This document shows positions 62,903-64,000 of a stretch of 64,000 nt of DNA, one piece after another (the stretch's first letter is position 1; each line of letters opens with the position of its first letter). The stretch comes from Paenibacillus macerans (GTDB lineage: Bacteria > Bacillota > Bacilli > Paenibacillales > Paenibacillaceae), in the NCBI RefSeq assembly GCF_900454495.1, contig NZ_UGSI01000002.1:1213001-1277000 (forward strand), given 5' to 3'. The notes beneath the pieces are model-generated. The model was not told where the DNA came from. It did no database searches and saw only the letters and a program-made list of their open reading frames with translations. The position numbers and the translations under genes are program-made.

Positions 62903-63601
62903 TTGGAACTAGAACCCCTTTATCAGATCAAAATTACCTGCGCTTACTGTGAACACGAGTTTTCGACGTCGCGCGTAAGGCCGAGCTTTAAGCGGGCCGT
63001 GCGGACGGATAGCGATTTCTGCGGATATTTTCAGAAGGAGAATCCCGATTATTATGTCGTCAGGGTATGCCCTTCCTGCGGATTTGCTTCCACGGAGAAC
63101 TCCACAGACAGACTGAACGACAAGCAGCGGGCGCTGTTTCAGGAAGCGATCGGCAGCAAGTTCATCAAACGGGATTACGGCGGGCACCGCGACTGGGCCG
63201 CGGCTCTCGAGACATACAAGCTTGGGCTGCTGTGCGCGCAAACGATCGGGGAGAAGGAGCGGATTATCGCCAGTCTCTTGCATCATATTGCCTGGCTGTA
63301 CCGCTACCGGAACAATGAACAGCAGGAGAAGCGTTTTCTCCAGTATTCGCTGGAATCTTACGTTCGCGTTTATGAAACCGAGGGCGTGGGAGGAAGCGAC
63401 GCCAGGCTGATGTATTTGATCGGCGAGTTGAACCGCCGGGTCGGCAATTACCACGATGCCGTCAAATGGTTCAGCCGCGTCATTAACGACAAGAAGATCA
63501 TGGACGCCGCCATGATCCGGGCATCGCGGGAGCAGTGGGCGGTGCTGCGCGAGGAAATGCTTGGCGCCGGGCACGAGCTTCCGGAGGAAATGCAGAGTTA
63601 A
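62903..63601 (+). CDS. DUF2225 zinc-ribbon/TPR-like protein
   Basis: 232 residues. Two cysteine pairs, CAYC and CPSC (in VVRVCPSCGFAS), form a probable zinc ribbon in the first 60 residues. The rest is helical and TPR-like (WAAALETYKLGLLCAQTIGE, YHDAVKWFSRVI). The family is widespread in Firmicutes and of unknown function. It starts at TTG 62903 after GGAAAGGAAGTTGGAG. The close downstream gene on the opposite strand is also a CxxC protein. Confidence 0.87.
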   Translation: MELEPLYQIKITCAYCEHEFSTSRVRPSFKRAVRTDSDFCGYFQKENPDYYVVRVCPSCGFASTENSTDRLNDKQRALFQEAIGSKFIKRDYGGHRDWAAALETYKLGLLCAQTIGEKERIIASLLHHIAWLYRYRNNEQQEKRFLQYSLESYVRVYETEGVGGSDARLMYLIGELNRRVGNYHDAVKWFSRVINDKKIMDAAMIRASREQWAVLREEMLGAGHELPEEMQS

Positions 63602-63650
63602 CGCCGGATTACCGGAAAGAATATTGGATGCCTGCCGGATCAAATTATAG

Positions 63651-63677
63651 AGGGCCGTTCTTTGAATGAACGGCCCT
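63651..63677. terminator. Hairpin between convergent DUF2225 and CxxC genes
   Basis: AGGGCCGTTC (63651-63660) pairs with GAACGGCCCT (63668-63677). There is no T-run on either side, so efficiency is uncertain. Confidence 0.5.
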
Positions 63678-63718
63678 AATTGCAGCGATAAGCGTTGCCT
63701 GTGAAAGCGTCTGGTGGG

Positions 63719-63952
63719 TTAGCGCCTTAACACCGTGTCGGTGAGCAAGTAGTCGTTGTCGCAGTCCAGCACATGGACCTTGTTTCCGCAGCAGGGGAAC
63801 ACCAGCAGCTTTTTTTTGCCTTCGCTGATGGATTTGAGGTCGCGCGGTTTTAACGGGAGCAGCACATTGCCGGCGCCGCAAAAAGGACAATCCTGTACAT
63901 ACACGTCTCCCATGACCACATCGTAAGGCCAAGACCGGTTAAACGGAATCAT
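63719..63952 (-). CDS. Small CxxC protein, possibly continuing past the window edge
   Basis: 77 residues from ATG 63952. A CPFC pair (residues about 22-25) and a PCC pair (53-55) in FPCCGNKVHVLDCDNDY suggest a zinc-ribbon fold. No named family recognised. No clear ribosome site precedes ATG 63952 and the frame stays open to the window edge, so the true start may lie outside. It is convergent with the DUF2225 gene. Confidence 0.6.
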   Translation of the reverse strand: MIPFNRSWPYDVVMGDVYVQDCPFCGAGNVLLPLKPRDLKSISEGKKKLLVFPCCGNKVHVLDCDNDYLLTDTVLRR

Positions 63953-64000
63953 AAGCTTTGCTTCGGATCCCCGGGCTTCGAGTCGCCCGCCGGTTCGGAC

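Overview
The window reads as chromosomal DNA of an endospore-forming, moderately GC-rich Firmicute, most likely Paenibacillus or a close relative. It carries sporulation genes (sspI, yunB, lytH-like, ylbJ), sugar ABC importers without their own ATPase, a LiaFSR-type envelope-stress system, and strong AGGAGG ribosome sites with frequent TTG starts. No rRNA, tRNA, CRISPR array, prophage or intact insertion sequence was seen.

Left part (1-28 kb) is catabolic and accessory. A truncated AraC regulator and a secreted GxGYxYP-domain protein come first. A minus-strand block follows: glpP, a hairpin attenuator, a phosphodiesterase, two permeases, a binding protein and a HAD-IIA phosphatase. It looks like a glycerophosphodiester uptake and breakdown operon under GlpP antitermination. 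Next is a plus-strand glycan operon: GntR/LacI regulator, promoter with repeated TAAATGAYATA words, two permeases, binding protein, GH38 alpha-mannosidase, a large unrecognised barrel-like protein and a DUF4965-type protein. A minus-strand iron/phosphonate-class ABC importer with a coupled PPP-type phosphatase follows, divergent from a LysR regulator.

Middle part (28-46 kb): a YitT protein; an ArsB/NhaD-type transporter, small membrane protein and KhtT-like RCK_C regulator behind a structured leader; and a hybrid Lia/Psp operon (liaI, pspA, pspC, second pspA, liaF, liaS, liaR) with a hairpin between the effector genes and liaFSR. YwmB-like, spermidine synthase-like, zwf, prfC, sspI, ktrA and a TrmH-type methylase follow, then a lower-GC XRE/TPR regulator.

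Right part (47-64 kb): a UvrD-like helicase, the yunB/lytH/lipA/yutD neighbourhood, the fruRKA operon, ctpA, nadK, ylbJ, a 31-codon small membrane protein gene, truncated haemoglobin, a DUF2225 protein and a small CxxC protein at the edge.

The most unusual signal is a set of three intergenic elements (22137-22318, 36971-37190, 53801-54020) that share one architecture: four related words, two forward and two inverted, at about 50/60/50-base spacing, with a common AGTGAAAT core. The words match each other within an element, but the first element uses a different word from the other two. A second theme is expansion of short in-frame tandem repeats at linkers and termini of unrelated proteins.
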